Shown: piece by piece, positions 6,768 through 14,661 of the stretch | Numbering within the stretch: the first letter of the stretch is position 1 | How the letters are laid out: every line of letters starts with the position of its first letter | Origin: JBDTRY01 sp039931435 | GTDB lineage: Bacteria; Acidobacteriota; Thermoanaerobaculia; Gp7-AA8 | Direction of reading: 5' to 3' | NCBI GenBank assembly: GCA_039931435.1 | Contig: JBDTRY010000009.1 | Coordinates: 1-42,540 of the forward strand | DNA length: 42,540 bases | Translations under genes and position numbers: made by a program | Notes under the pieces: generated by a model | Database searches by the model: none | The model's input: only the letters and a program-made list of their open reading frames with translations | Told to the model about the DNA's origin: nothing

Positions 6768-9700
6768 CTATTGCCGGATCACGTGGAGCTTGTCCGCCTC
6801 CAGACCTTTCACCGTCTGCACGTCGCCGTTCGGCCAGGTGATGGTCACGTCCGCGGTCTTCGCCGCTCCGAGGCCAACGTGCTGCACCTTTGGATGCTGG
6901 GAGAGGTACCCCGTGCCGCCTTGCACTTCGCGCCACTCCTTCTTTCCGCCGGCAGAGACGATGAGCTCCGCGCCGATGGCGTCGAGGTTCGAATGTTTCG
7001 AGGGGTCGCCTACCAGGCGAAGCTCGATCCAATGACGGCTCAGCTTCTCGGCGTTGTTGCGGAGAAAGACTGCCGGCCCGTTGAAGTTGTTGATGACGAT
7101 ATCCAGGTCGCCGTCGTTGTCGTAATCGAGGTACGCGGCCGATCTCGAGTTCATGGCCAGGTCAGCGCCACTGTCCGCGGAGCGGTTTCGCAGCTTGCCC
7201 TGTTCGTTGACGAAGAAGACGTTGTTCTCGACGTCGTGCACGCTGAACATCCAGGTCTGCTTGTCGCCTGAAGGAGTCTTTATGTCGAAGTTGGCGTCAT
7301 ACATCTTGTACTCGTTCAGGCCGTTGACCACGTAAAGGTCGTCGTCTCCGTCATTGTCGAAATCGAAAAAATCAGCGTCCCACGCCCAACCGGTCGAGGT
7401 ATCCTCACGATCGATGGCGTCGGAAAGCTCGTACTTTTCTTCTTTTCCCTTCCCCGCCTTCTCGGACGTGAACAGATGGTTGAATCCCACCACGCGCATT
7501 GTGGCCAGCTTCTTCGGGTTCAGCTTCATCTTCGTCTCTTCCGTGGGAAGCACGTACTTTTCATCCTTGACCATGGTCAGGATGTTCGAGATGTAAACAT
7601 CCGGGAGTCCATCGCCGTTGAGATCGGCCGTGCCCACATTCATGGAATTCGCCGGGATGTCGGTGCCATATGCGGGAGCGACGTCCTCGAACTTCCCGTT
7701 GCCGAGATTGCGGTACCAGGAGTTCACGCCGAAGTCGTTTCCGACGATGAGGTCCTGCCAGCCATCGTTGTCGAAATCGACCGCGGCCACCGCCTGCGTC
7801 CAACCGGTATTTTCGGTGCCGCTCCCGACGACTTCCTTGAACTGCATGTTCCCGACGTTTCTGAAGAGCTTGTTCGGAGTGGCGTTGAAGTTCTTTCTGG
7901 CCAGATTCGGCCCCTGCCCCTGGACGTAGTTTCCGTAGTAACCGACGTAGAGATCGATCAGTCCGTCACGGTCGTAGTCGAGAGCGGCAGCCGCGGATCC
8001 CACCAGGCCCTCGCCGCCGAGACCGGCCTGGTCCGTGACATCGATGAACTTCGGTGCGCCTTTCTCTCCGACGTTACGGTAGAGGCGGTGGCCGGCGTTG
8101 ACGTACGTAATGAGGATGTCCTCGCGGCCGTCGTTGTCGAAGTCGATGATCAGCGGCTGGCGCGGCTCTCCCGGTTTGCCATCTGGTCCCAGCCAATCGA
8201 TTCCCGCCTCCGCGGTCACATCACGGAAGGCCCCGTGGCCGTCGTTGAGATACAGTTTGTTCCCCACTCCGCCGACGATGAGGATGTCGGCAAACCCGTC
8301 CCCGTCGATGTCGTCCGCTGCCACACCGGATCCGGAAAACGACGGGGCCACGTCATGCGCCACATCCTGGCCAGGCTTCGGTGCCTCGGGCGCGCCGTTC
8401 ACGGAGTAGAGAAACGTCCGCTGGAACCGGCTCAACCAATCCGAGGAGCGATGGGTGAAGTCCAGCTTCGTCGAAAGAGTGATGTCGTCGAAGTATTTTC
8501 CCGAGGTCTTCGTGCTCAGCGGCGAGGAGGCGAGTTTTTGCGGAGGCCTGGCCGGGGCCGGCGTGGAAATCTGCTCCTTCATCAATTGGGCAATTCGCTT
8601 TTCCGCCTTCGGGATGAACTCAGCCTTCAGCGTGGACGAACCCGCCTCACGGGCCATCAGTCCCGCTTCGCGGAACAGCAGCACGCCGATCTGGGCGGTA
8701 CCCTCGGAAAGAAGCTCGGCGGCGAACGGATCGAAGTCCATTTTCAGCGGAAATCCGGGGCTGTCGATGACCTGCTTGAACAGTTGCCAATGAAGCCCGC
8801 TGTCACGGAAAGAATCGGCGTCGTAGGCCTCGATGTAGAGCTGCTTCTCCTTCGACAGATTGGCGAAGAAAATGACGTCTTCGAACTCGTTGACCTTGTA
8901 TGGGGCGTTTTTTGCGAAAACGGCGGCGACGTCGCTCTCACGAACGACGGCGTGGCCAGCCTGCTTCGCCTGTTCCTGAGATTTGAGAATCCAGTCCGCC
9001 ACGAAATCCATAGCCGCCGCAGAAAAGGCCTGACCGATAGCTTCGATGTCCGGCTTGGCCTCCGGCCACGGATAGCGCGCGTAGAAAACCCGGATGTTCG
9101 AGAAAAAGATCGGATCGACCTTCCCGTTGTAGCTGGCGAAGGATGCCAGTTTCTGTTCCATGATCTTCCGGAGAACTTCGCCCGGCTTGCTCTGGCCGGC
9201 GCGCCGTTCCAGCTTCGCGGTCACGACTGGCCCGGCGTCGGCCGGGGCGATCTGGCCCCATCCAGCGGCGAAGGTGGCAGGCTGCAGTTCCTTTTCGTCC
9301 TTGATTCGAGCGATCTTGTCGCTGAGATTCAGTGCTGCCAGCGTGTAGTTGTCCACGTACGATTTCAGAGTGTTCACGGCATCCGTCGACAGCGGAGCCA
9401 GATGAAGGTCCGGTGAGAGCAGCGCGTCCTGCTGCACCGACAGAATGGCGCGAAGAGCATACGCAACCGTCCCATACTGGCGGACGTCGCGGCTTTCAAG
9501 AAGGAGCTTCTGGCCGCTGGCAAGGGTTACTTCGACATCGCCGTTCGGAAGGACGCTGCGACGGAGGGCCGCGGCGGCAATGGGCTCGAGGATCGCTGTG
9601 CTGACCTCCGGAAGCTGCTGCGCTTTCGCCTCCGTGGAGGCTTTTGTCCAGATCGAAAGGATGAGCTTTTTCTGCAGGTCGACCTTCCGGTCGCGCGCAG

Positions 9701-9917
9701 CCTCCGTCAGAGGAGTTCCGTACATGAAGCCCTCGAGGCGGGACGCAGTGGCATGACACTTCGGGTCGCGCTGGTCTTCGAGCTTTTCAATGGCTCCCAC
9801 GATCGTGTCCACGCCTCCGGGCGGATTGGACTGCCCCTGCACCATAGGCGTAAGCGCGGCAACGGCCACGATGAAAAGGAATGCGACAGGACGGACGAAT
9901 GGCAGGGATGGATTCAT
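6768..9917 (-). CDS. Secreted FG-GAP/VCBS repeat protein with ASPIC/UnbV domain (CRTAC1-like)
   Basis: A 1049-aa exported protein. Residues 1 to about 29 are a signal peptide (FLFIVAVAALTPMVQG). About 480 residues without a recognised domain follow. From about residue 510 there are seven calcium-binding FG-GAP-type repeats (DIDGDGFADI, DFDNDGREDI, DYDRDGLIDL, DFDNDGWQDL, DLNGDGLPDV, DFDNDGDDDL, DYDNDGDLDI), which should form a beta-propeller. The end carries an ASPIC/UnbV domain (HWIELRLVGD, DAIGAELIV, VTITWPNGDVQTV). CRTAC1-type proteins are common in Acidobacteriota, Planctomycetes and Bacteroidota, and their role is largely unknown. GAGGTAAATGA supplies the ribosome site. The gene stands alone. 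Confidence 0.92.
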   Translation of the reverse strand: MNPSLPFVRPVAFLFIVAVAALTPMVQGQSNPPGGVDTIVGAIEKLEDQRDPKCHATASRLEGFMYGTPLTEAARDRKVDLQKKLILSIWTKASTEAKAQQLPEVSTAILEPIAAAALRRSVLPNGDVEVTLASGQKLLLESRDVRQYGTVAYALRAILSVQQDALLSPDLHLAPLSTDAVNTLKSYVDNYTLAALNLSDKIARIKDEKELQPATFAAGWGQIAPADAGPVVTAKLERRAGQSKPGEVLRKIMEQKLASFASYNGKVDPIFFSNIRVFYARYPWPEAKPDIEAIGQAFSAAAMDFVADWILKSQEQAKQAGHAVVRESDVAAVFAKNAPYKVNEFEDVIFFANLSKEKQLYIEAYDADSFRDSGLHWQLFKQVIDSPGFPLKMDFDPFAAELLSEGTAQIGVLLFREAGLMAREAGSSTLKAEFIPKAEKRIAQLMKEQISTPAPARPPQKLASSPLSTKTSGKYFDDITLSTKLDFTHRSSDWLSRFQRTFLYSVNGAPEAPKPGQDVAHDVAPSFSGSGVAADDIDGDGFADILIVGGVGNKLYLNDGHGAFRDVTAEAGIDWLGPDGKPGEPRQPLIIDFDNDGREDILITYVNAGHRLYRNVGEKGAPKFIDVTDQAGLGGEGLVGSAAAALDYDRDGLIDLYVGYYGNYVQGQGPNLARKNFNATPNKLFRNVGNMQFKEVVGSGTENTGWTQAVAAVDFDNDGWQDLIVGNDFGVNSWYRNLGNGKFEDVAPAYGTDIPANSMNVGTADLNGDGLPDVYISNILTMVKDEKYVLPTEETKMKLNPKKLATMRVVGFNHLFTSEKAGKGKEEKYELSDAIDREDTSTGWAWDADFFDFDNDGDDDLYVVNGLNEYKMYDANFDIKTPSGDKQTWMFSVHDVENNVFFVNEQGKLRNRSADSGADLAMNSRSAAYLDYDNDGDLDIVINNFNGPAVFLRNNAEKLSRHWIELRLVGDPSKHSNLDAIGAELIVSAGGKKEWREVQGGTGYLSQHPKVQHVGLGAAKTADVTITWPNGDVQTVKGLEADKLHVIRQ

Positions 9918-10035
9918 TCATTTACCTCGATTCATGGAGAGTTGTTCCACCTGTGACTTCGAACCATGAAATCACATCCCGGCTTCCCTGTTCCGGAACC
10001 TGAGACACAAAACTGTGACGGTAGTTTTCCGTCCC

Positions 10036-11358
10036 TTATTGCTGTGCACCATCCAGCCGTTCCCGGACCTCTTCCAGTCTTTCGAAGAGCTCACGCCTCC
10101 TCCGCAGCAGACCCTCCCGCAGCCGTCGCCGGACGGTCAACACGAGAAAGCGCCTGGCTTGAATCCATGACTCCACGCCCCTCTGTGCCAGCCAGAGCGT
10201 AAAGATCCCCGTCGCCGGCAGGCCCAGCAGACAGGCGGTGGCCACCTCCGCGTTGAAACGGAGGCCGGCGAAGATCGCCAGCCCGGAGATCCAGAGAAGG
10301 TACAGAGCAGCGCCGCTGAGGATCTTGGCCGTGGCCCGTTCGACGTCGTCCAGGCGGAGCGCCCGGTCCAGGGCTCGTGTCAATTGATAGGGAACGAAAA
10401 AAACCACCGCACCAACCATCACTACGGGGATGGCCACAATCAGAAAAAGAGTCCGTTTGACGATCCACCGTGCAACCAGGCGAAGCTTTGGCCTGAAGTC
10501 GAGGTCGGAGGGACGGAGACGCAACTCGGAGAGAAGGGCGCTGAACTCAGTCAGCTCGCTGACCAGAGTCTCCGCTTCGCCGTCGCCGGATCGGCGCTGG
10601 GCGGCAAGGGCACGAGCGGCTCCCTGAATGCGATCGAGTTTTGCTCCGAAGTCATTCGCCAGACGCAACTCGGCCGCGTAGATTGCCTCCGCCGCGCGCA
10701 CCGCCGGAGCATCCGCCCACTGCTCGAGGTTCACCGTCACCGATCTGAGCGCCTCGTCGATTCGTGCCGTCAGTTCCCGCACGGCGTCCTGATCCTGTTC
10801 GCCCCGATCCCGCAGGTCGATCCAATCGACTGGCTTGCCGATCAGCGCCGTTGCTTTCGAGCGGAACTCTTTCTTGCGGCCATAGACGAGACCTACGGGC
10901 ACGATGGCCACCGCGTCACTGGTCAGCTGCGCCGCGCCGAGGGCGATTCGCGCGGCCCCCGTCCGAAGCGGAGCTACTGACGAGCCGCCATGACTGATCC
11001 CCTCGGGAAAGATCCCGATGGCGCTCCCCTCGCCGAGGGCTCTCTGAACCTCCTCGAACATAGCATCGTTGAGGTGCACCTTCGAGGGATCGTCTTTGCG
11101 ACGGAAAACAGGGATGGCGCCAAGAGAGCGGAGAGCCGCCCCGGCTAACGGATGAGCAAAGAGCGGTGACTTCGCCAGAAATCGGACCGGCCGGCGGCTG
11201 GCAGCAGCAACCGAGGCAGGGTCGCCGACCATGTTGGGATGATTGGAAATCAGGAGCAGCGGTCCGGTGCGCGGTACTCGCTCACCGGAGACGTCGAAGC
11301 GGTAGAAGACGCGGAGTACGGCATTGGCGATCGCCGGAACCAACGGGAGCAGCCACAA
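10036..11358 (-). CDS. Membrane 1-acyl-glycerol-3-phosphate acyltransferase-like protein (PlsC superfamily)
   Basis: A 440-aa protein with a PlsC-type acyltransferase domain at residues 1 to about 210. The catalytic block is NHPNMVGDP with His40 and Asp46, a spacing of five residues where four is usual, and the phosphate-binding FPEG is at 117-120. HX5D spacing with HPN/HAN is seen in the Gpt2/Sct1-like glycerol-3-phosphate acyltransferases, so the substrate may be glycerol-3-phosphate or dihydroxyacetone phosphate rather than lysophosphatidate. The C-terminal half has several membrane segments (about residues 305-330 and 350-395) and a highly basic helical end. The only in-frame start near the N-terminus is TTG at 11358, with no ribosome site but a TACAAT box six bases upstream. 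It is divergent from the DUF2059 gene. Confidence 0.88.
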   Translation of the reverse strand: MWLLPLVPAIANAVLRVFYRFDVSGERVPRTGPLLLISNHPNMVGDPASVAAASRRPVRFLAKSPLFAHPLAGAALRSLGAIPVFRRKDDPSKVHLNDAMFEEVQRALGEGSAIGIFPEGISHGGSSVAPLRTGAARIALGAAQLTSDAVAIVPVGLVYGRKKEFRSKATALIGKPVDWIDLRDRGEQDQDAVRELTARIDEALRSVTVNLEQWADAPAVRAAEAIYAAELRLANDFGAKLDRIQGAARALAAQRRSGDGEAETLVSELTEFSALLSELRLRPSDLDFRPKLRLVARWIVKRTLFLIVAIPVVMVGAVVFFVPYQLTRALDRALRLDDVERATAKILSGAALYLLWISGLAIFAGLRFNAEVATACLLGLPATGIFTLWLAQRGVESWIQARRFLVLTVRRRLREGLLRRRRELFERLEEVRERLDGAQQ

Positions 11359-11364
11359 GATTAA

Positions 11365-11370
11365 ATTGTA
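11365..11370 (-). promoter_or_regulatory. Possible -10 box immediately before the acyltransferase start
   Basis: On the minus strand TACAAT is followed by six bases and then the TTG start at 11358. Transcription from such a box would begin at or next to the start codon, which fits the lack of a ribosome site. No good -35 box is seen. Confidence 0.3.
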
Positions 11371-11454
11371 GTCGATCGGGGAGGTAAGCAGGCTGCAGTA
11401 TCATGGCCGCACGTCACAGTCGATCCGGGCCTCGATTGGGCCCGAGGAGTCAAA

Positions 11455-11925
11455 ATGCGGAAGAGCACACTGCGAAGTTTCGTGGGCCTGGTGGCCGTCA
11501 CGGTGGTTTCGGTGACCCTGAACGCGGCGCCCGCGGAGCAGGTCGAACCAGCAAAAGAGAAGTCGATCCGAACTCTGCTGAATATCACGGGCATGCCGAA
11601 GCTTGCAGAGCAGATCATGACGCAGATGCTCGATGGGATGGCCAGTTCCGCACCGGGAGTCTCCACAGAAGTATGGGATCGGTTCAAAAAGAAGTTGAAT
11701 CCCGACGAGCTGGTGGATCTGATGATTCCCGTTTACGACAAGTACTACACACAGTCGGACGTGGACGGAATGGTGGACTTTTATAAAACACCTCTGGGTC
11801 AGAAAGTCATCGCCACACTTCCGGGCCTTTCCAGCGACAGCATGCAGATTGGACGTCAGTGGGGTGAGGCCAAGGCGCACCAGGTAATCGAAGAACTGGA
11901 GAAAGAAGGGAAGCTACCGCATTGA
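11455..11925 (+). CDS. Exported DUF2059 protein
   Basis: A 156-aa protein with a signal peptide (LRSFVGLVAVTVVSVTLNAAPA) and a DUF2059 domain: an all-helical segment with KLAEQIMTQMLDGM, followed by LMIPVYDKYYTQSDVDGMVDFYKTPLGQKVI. The FYKTPLGQK(V/I) motif is the family hallmark. DUF2059 proteins are periplasmic and uncharacterised. CGAGGAG precedes the ATG at 11455. The leader contains CCTCG and CGAGG, which could pair and include part of the ribosome site. The gene is a single unit followed by a repeat-filled spacer. Confidence 0.9.
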   Translation: MRKSTLRSFVGLVAVTVVSVTLNAAPAEQVEPAKEKSIRTLLNITGMPKLAEQIMTQMLDGMASSAPGVSTEVWDRFKKKLNPDELVDLMIPVYDKYYTQSDVDGMVDFYKTPLGQKVIATLPGLSSDSMQIGRQWGEAKAHQVIEELEKEGKLPH

Positions 11926-12036
11926 GGGTAACGCGATCAGAGTGGCCTGGCTCCATGCACCAGAGAGATGTTCATCCTGAGCAGCGGGGCATCCCCGGCG
12001 CCTGTGTCCCGAGGCTGAAACGATTGCCGCCCGCGT

Positions 12037-12066
12037 GTCATCCCGAGGCGCGAAGCGAGGGATCTC
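12037..12066 (+). repeat. GTCATCCCGA...GGGATCTC repeat
   Basis: A relative of the 3811 and 4021 repeats, with CC in place of CT. Its likely inverted partner starts at about 12102 (GAGATTCCTCGTCGCTCCGC) and ends at about 12224 (CGGAATGACA), split by the element at 12126-12211. Confidence 0.65.
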
Positions 12067-12125
12067 ACGCGCGAGCAAGTTCGAGCCCGTCACACGAGCC
12101 GGAGATTCCTCGTCGCTCCGCTCGT

Positions 12126-12211
12126 GAGGCTGTGTCAAAACCAGGGGAACCTCAGAGAAGCACGAACTCGTAGGGCCGGTTGTGATTTCAAGATACTTTT
12201 GACACAGTCTC
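12126..12211. mobile_element. Small MITE-like element with 15-bp terminal inverted repeats
   Basis: GAGGCTGTGTCAAAA at 12126-12140 is repeated in inverted orientation at 12197-12211 (minus-strand GAGACTGTGTCAAAA), with one mismatch in 15. The 86-bp unit has no coding capacity. It interrupts the right arm of a larger palindromic repeat, so it probably inserted after that repeat. A half-related sequence (TTGACACGGTCT) occurs at about 14571. Confidence 0.5.
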
Positions 12212-12292
12212 TCGTTCGGAATGACATGATTGGACCGAGAGCGGGTCATCCCGTTGGGCAATGCGCATTCGCGTTTATGAAGGGCGTGGGAC

Positions 12293-13600
12293 TTGAGCGG
12301 TGACGCTGCCCCGGCCGGACCGGCTGCCGCGCTGAATCGCCGCTCGATTTTCGCCTGGGCTCTTTACGATTTCGGCAGTTCGGCATTTACCACCCTCGTC
12401 GTCACCTTCATCTTCAGCGTTTACTTCACCAGGCGCATCGCCACGGACCCCCAGCATGGAACGGTGCTGTGGACTCGCGCGGTGAACATCTCGGCCTTCG
12501 TCGTGGCCATGGTCACCCCGGTCCTCGGAGCGATCGCCGATTTCACCAGCCGCAAGAAACTTTTCCTCCTGATCTGCACGCTGCAGTGTTCGATCTGTAC
12601 GGCGCTGCTGTTTTTCGTCAGTACGGGAACAACGACCAGGGCATTGATCCTCTTCGTTCTGGCGAACATCGCCTTCGAAGCGTCGTCGGTTTTCTACAAT
12701 GCATTTCTGCCGGAGATCTCCACGCGCGACAACATCGGACGAATCTCCGGGATGGGATGGGCCCTGGGCTACTCCGGGGGACTGCTCTGCCTGGTTGTGG
12801 CCCTGGGAATGATTCGCGGCTGGCTCCCGCAAACGAACGACCTGCACATCCGTTCGACGAACCTGCTAGTGGCTTTGTGGGTTGCTCTCTTCTCGATTCC
12901 TTTCTTCCTCTTCATCAAGGAGAAGCCGGCAGAGCGAACCGGATCGATCGCCGCTCTGACCGTCGAGGGGTTCCGGCGTATCGCAGCGACCCTCGGTCAC
13001 CTTCGCACCTATCGCGAGGCCGCCAAGCTCCTTCTGGCCAGGCTGATCTACAACGATGGACTGGTTACCGTATTCGCCTTTGCTTCGATCTTCGCGGCGG
13101 CGGTGTTCGGACTGGAAACCGACGAGATCATCATCATGGGCATCGCCATCAACGTCGTGGCCGGCATCGGGGCCTTTTCGCTCGGGTTCCTGAACGACCG
13201 CATTGGCGGCAAGCGGACGATCGCCATCACCCTGATCGTGCTCATCATCGCCGCGGCCATCGGCGCCACAGCTGCGAACCGAACGATTTTCTGGGTCGCA
13301 GCAATGATTCTGGGCTTCATGGTCGGTCCCAATCAGTCCGCCAGCCGCAGCCTGCTGGGCCTGTTCATCCCGCAGGACAAGGACGCGGAGTTCTTCGGAT
13401 TCTTTTCGTTCTCGGGGAGGCTGGCCTCGATCGCCGGTCCGTTCGTCTACGGCACGGTGCTGTCCAGCTCGGGAAGCCAGCGATGGGCCATGGCCTCGAT
13501 CATCCCCTTCTTCATCGTGGGACTGATCGTACTGAGCTTCGTCGACGAAAAGAAAGGGATGGAGCTGGTGCGGCAAGTCCCGGCACAATTGCAGGAGTAG
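12293..13600 (+). CDS. MFS transporter, UMF1 family
   Basis: A 435-aa integral membrane protein with about twelve hydrophobic segments. The opening SIFAWALYDFGSSAF is the hallmark of the UMF1/Atg22-like branch of the major facilitator superfamily (WALYDxANSAF), and the loop GAIADFTSRKK after the second helix is the MFS signature. Substrates of bacterial UMF1 proteins are not established; yeast Atg22 exports amino acids from the vacuole. The start is TTG at 12293, after GGGCGTGGG. The gene lies downstream of a repeat-rich spacer and 62 bp before the toxin-antitoxin pair, which has its own promoter. Confidence 0.9.
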   Translation: MSGDAAPAGPAAALNRRSIFAWALYDFGSSAFTTLVVTFIFSVYFTRRIATDPQHGTVLWTRAVNISAFVVAMVTPVLGAIADFTSRKKLFLLICTLQCSICTALLFFVSTGTTTRALILFVLANIAFEASSVFYNAFLPEISTRDNIGRISGMGWALGYSGGLLCLVVALGMIRGWLPQTNDLHIRSTNLLVALWVALFSIPFFLFIKEKPAERTGSIAALTVEGFRRIAATLGHLRTYREAAKLLLARLIYNDGLVTVFAFASIFAAAVFGLETDEIIIMGIAINVVAGIGAFSLGFLNDRIGGKRTIAITLIVLIIAAAIGATAANRTIFWVAAMILGFMVGPNQSASRSLLGLFIPQDKDAEFFGFFSFSGRLASIAGPFVYGTVLSSSGSQRWAMASIIPFFIVGLIVLSFVDEKKGMELVRQVPAQLQE

Positions 13601-13627
13601 TGCGGAGCGCGCTGGTCTGCTCGCCGC

Positions 13628-13656
13628 TTGATCAGCTTTATTAATCTGGCTAGAAT
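13628..13656 (+). promoter_or_regulatory. Promoter of the toxin-antitoxin operon
   Basis: TTGATC at 13628-13633 and TAGAAT at 13651-13656 are separated by exactly 17 bp. The predicted transcription start, seven bases after the -10 box, coincides with the A of the antitoxin ATG at 13663, which implies a leaderless mRNA. Confidence 0.65.
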
Positions 13657-13660
13657 AGCC
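13648..13660. promoter_or_regulatory. Palindromic operator over the -10 box of the TA promoter
   Basis: GGCTA-GAA-TAGCC is a perfect 5+5 inverted repeat covering the whole -10 hexamer. Phd-type antitoxins usually repress their own operon by binding such palindromes, so this is the likely autoregulatory site. Confidence 0.55.
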
Positions 13661-13662
13661 TT

Positions 13663-13956
13663 ATGAAGAAAGCTACAATCACCGAGACGAAAAATGGCCT
13701 CAGCGCTATTCTGGACCTGGTGCGGAATGGAGAAACCGTACTCATTCTGGACCGGGGCCGCCCTGTGGCCCGCATCGAGCCCATCGAGCCTGCCCAGGAT
13801 CCCGAGAGTCTGCTGGCCCGCCTGGAACGCGGAGGCATCGTACGACCAGCCAGGCGGAGACTTTCCCGCTCGTTCTTCGAGAGTTCCCCGCCCTCCCCTG
13901 CGCGTAGAACGAGCGCCCTGACACTGCTCCTCGAGGAGCGGCAGGAAACGCGATGA
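13663..13956 (+). CDS. Phd/YefM-type antitoxin
   Basis: A 97-aa protein. Its N-terminus MKKATITETKNGLSAILDLVRNGETVLILDRGRPVARIEP is the typical Phd/YefM DNA-binding fold (helix, then LI.R.G.PVA.I). The second half, rich in Arg, Ser and Glu (LLARLERGGIVRPARRRLSRSFF), would be the disordered region that wraps the toxin. There is no ribosome site, and the promoter predicts transcription starting at the ATG. The gene overlaps the PIN toxin by four bases (ATGA), which supports a single bicistronic unit. Confidence 0.9.
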   Translation: MKKATITETKNGLSAILDLVRNGETVLILDRGRPVARIEPIEPAQDPESLLARLERGGIVRPARRRLSRSFFESSPPSPARRTSALTLLLEERQETR

Positions 13957-14399
13957 AGTTCTGGGACAGCTCGGCCGTAGTTCCACTCCTCGTTCGCGAG
14001 AAGTGGACACGGGAAGTGACCACGGCCCTTCGCGACGATCCGAATGTGCTGGTCTGGTGGGGAACGGCGGTGGAGTGCGCTTCGGCGCTCAGCCGGCTGG
14101 AGCGGATGGAAGCACTGGATACCGCCGAGGTCACCCAGGCCTTCGAACGCCTGAACACACTGGCCGGAACCTGGAACGAGGTGGAGCCGGTTGTCCTCGT
14201 CAGAGAGGCGGCGCAGCGTTTCCTGCGCGTCCATGACCTTCGTGCTGCCGACAGCCTGCAACTGGCCGCGGCTCTCATCGCGGCCGAGAACCGCCCGGCC
14301 AGCCTGGAGATCGTCACCCTCGACGCTCGCCTGGCTGCAGCCGCATCGCGAGAAGGCTTCCGCGTGCTCGGCAGCAGGGAGCTGTCCCGCCGAAAGTAA
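13953..14399 (+). CDS. VapC-type PIN-domain toxin (ribonuclease)
   Basis: A 148-aa PIN-domain protein of usual VapC length. It begins MKFWDSSAVVPLL, with the first metal-binding Asp at residue 5. Glu41 (VECASAL), Asp100 (LRAADSLQLAAAL) and Asp124 (VTLDARLAAAA) complete the acidic magnesium site, so the nuclease looks intact. VapC toxins cut tRNA or rRNA and arrest translation until neutralised by the antitoxin. It starts four bases inside the antitoxin gene and is presumably translationally coupled to it. Pairing a Phd-like antitoxin with a VapC toxin is common. The 262-bp spacer that follows holds decayed repeat copies. Confidence 0.92.
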   Translation: MKFWDSSAVVPLLVREKWTREVTTALRDDPNVLVWWGTAVECASALSRLERMEALDTAEVTQAFERLNTLAGTWNEVEPVVLVREAAQRFLRVHDLRAADSLQLAAALIAAENRPASLEIVTLDARLAAAASREGFRVLGSRELSRRK

Positions 14400-14499
14400 T
14401 GTTCGAGAAGGAAACGAGCTCGTTCAGCTCGAAGAGGTTCGACGGCGTCCAGAAACGCGGCGCATTCTCGATCGCGCCCTGAAGCCGCACCTCACGCCC

Positions 14500-14528
14500 G
14501 CGTCATCCCGAACGACAGTGAGGGATCC
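14500..14528. repeat. Degenerate GTCATCCCGA...GGGATCC repeat
   Basis: GTCATCCCGAACGACAGTGAGGGATCC-like sequence, related to the copies at 3811, 4021 and 12037, in the spacer between the convergent toxin and DUF2911 genes. A shorter relative (GTCACTCCGAGCGGGGATCC) lies at about 14640. Confidence 0.5.
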
Positions 14529-14661
14529 CAGAGGGGCGGGCGGCATGAAATGCTCCCTCGTTTCACCCTTGACACGGTCTGTCTTTCGGGACGCCTCATT
14601 CTTTGCGCTTTCGATCCAGAGCGAATCTCGCCTGGAAGGCGTCACTCCGAGCGGGGATCCC

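Larger units (their letters stand above)
11926..12292. other. 367-bp non-coding spacer filled with palindromic repeats
   Basis: I see no supported gene here. The spacer holds a GTCATCCCGA...GGGATCTC repeat, an inverted partner arm, and a shorter element with 15-bp terminal inverted repeats nested in that arm. It separates the DUF2059 and MFS genes, both on the plus strand. Confidence 0.65.

Noticed and set aside
7081..8340. Tandem repeats in the FG-GAP region
   Set aside because: The similarity is at protein level (calcium-loop motifs), not a DNA repeat array; spacing is irregular.
7476..9416. 646-codon plus-strand open frame
   Set aside because: Antisense to the FG-GAP protein; the apparent Val/Asp repeats are the complement of the Asp-rich calcium loops.
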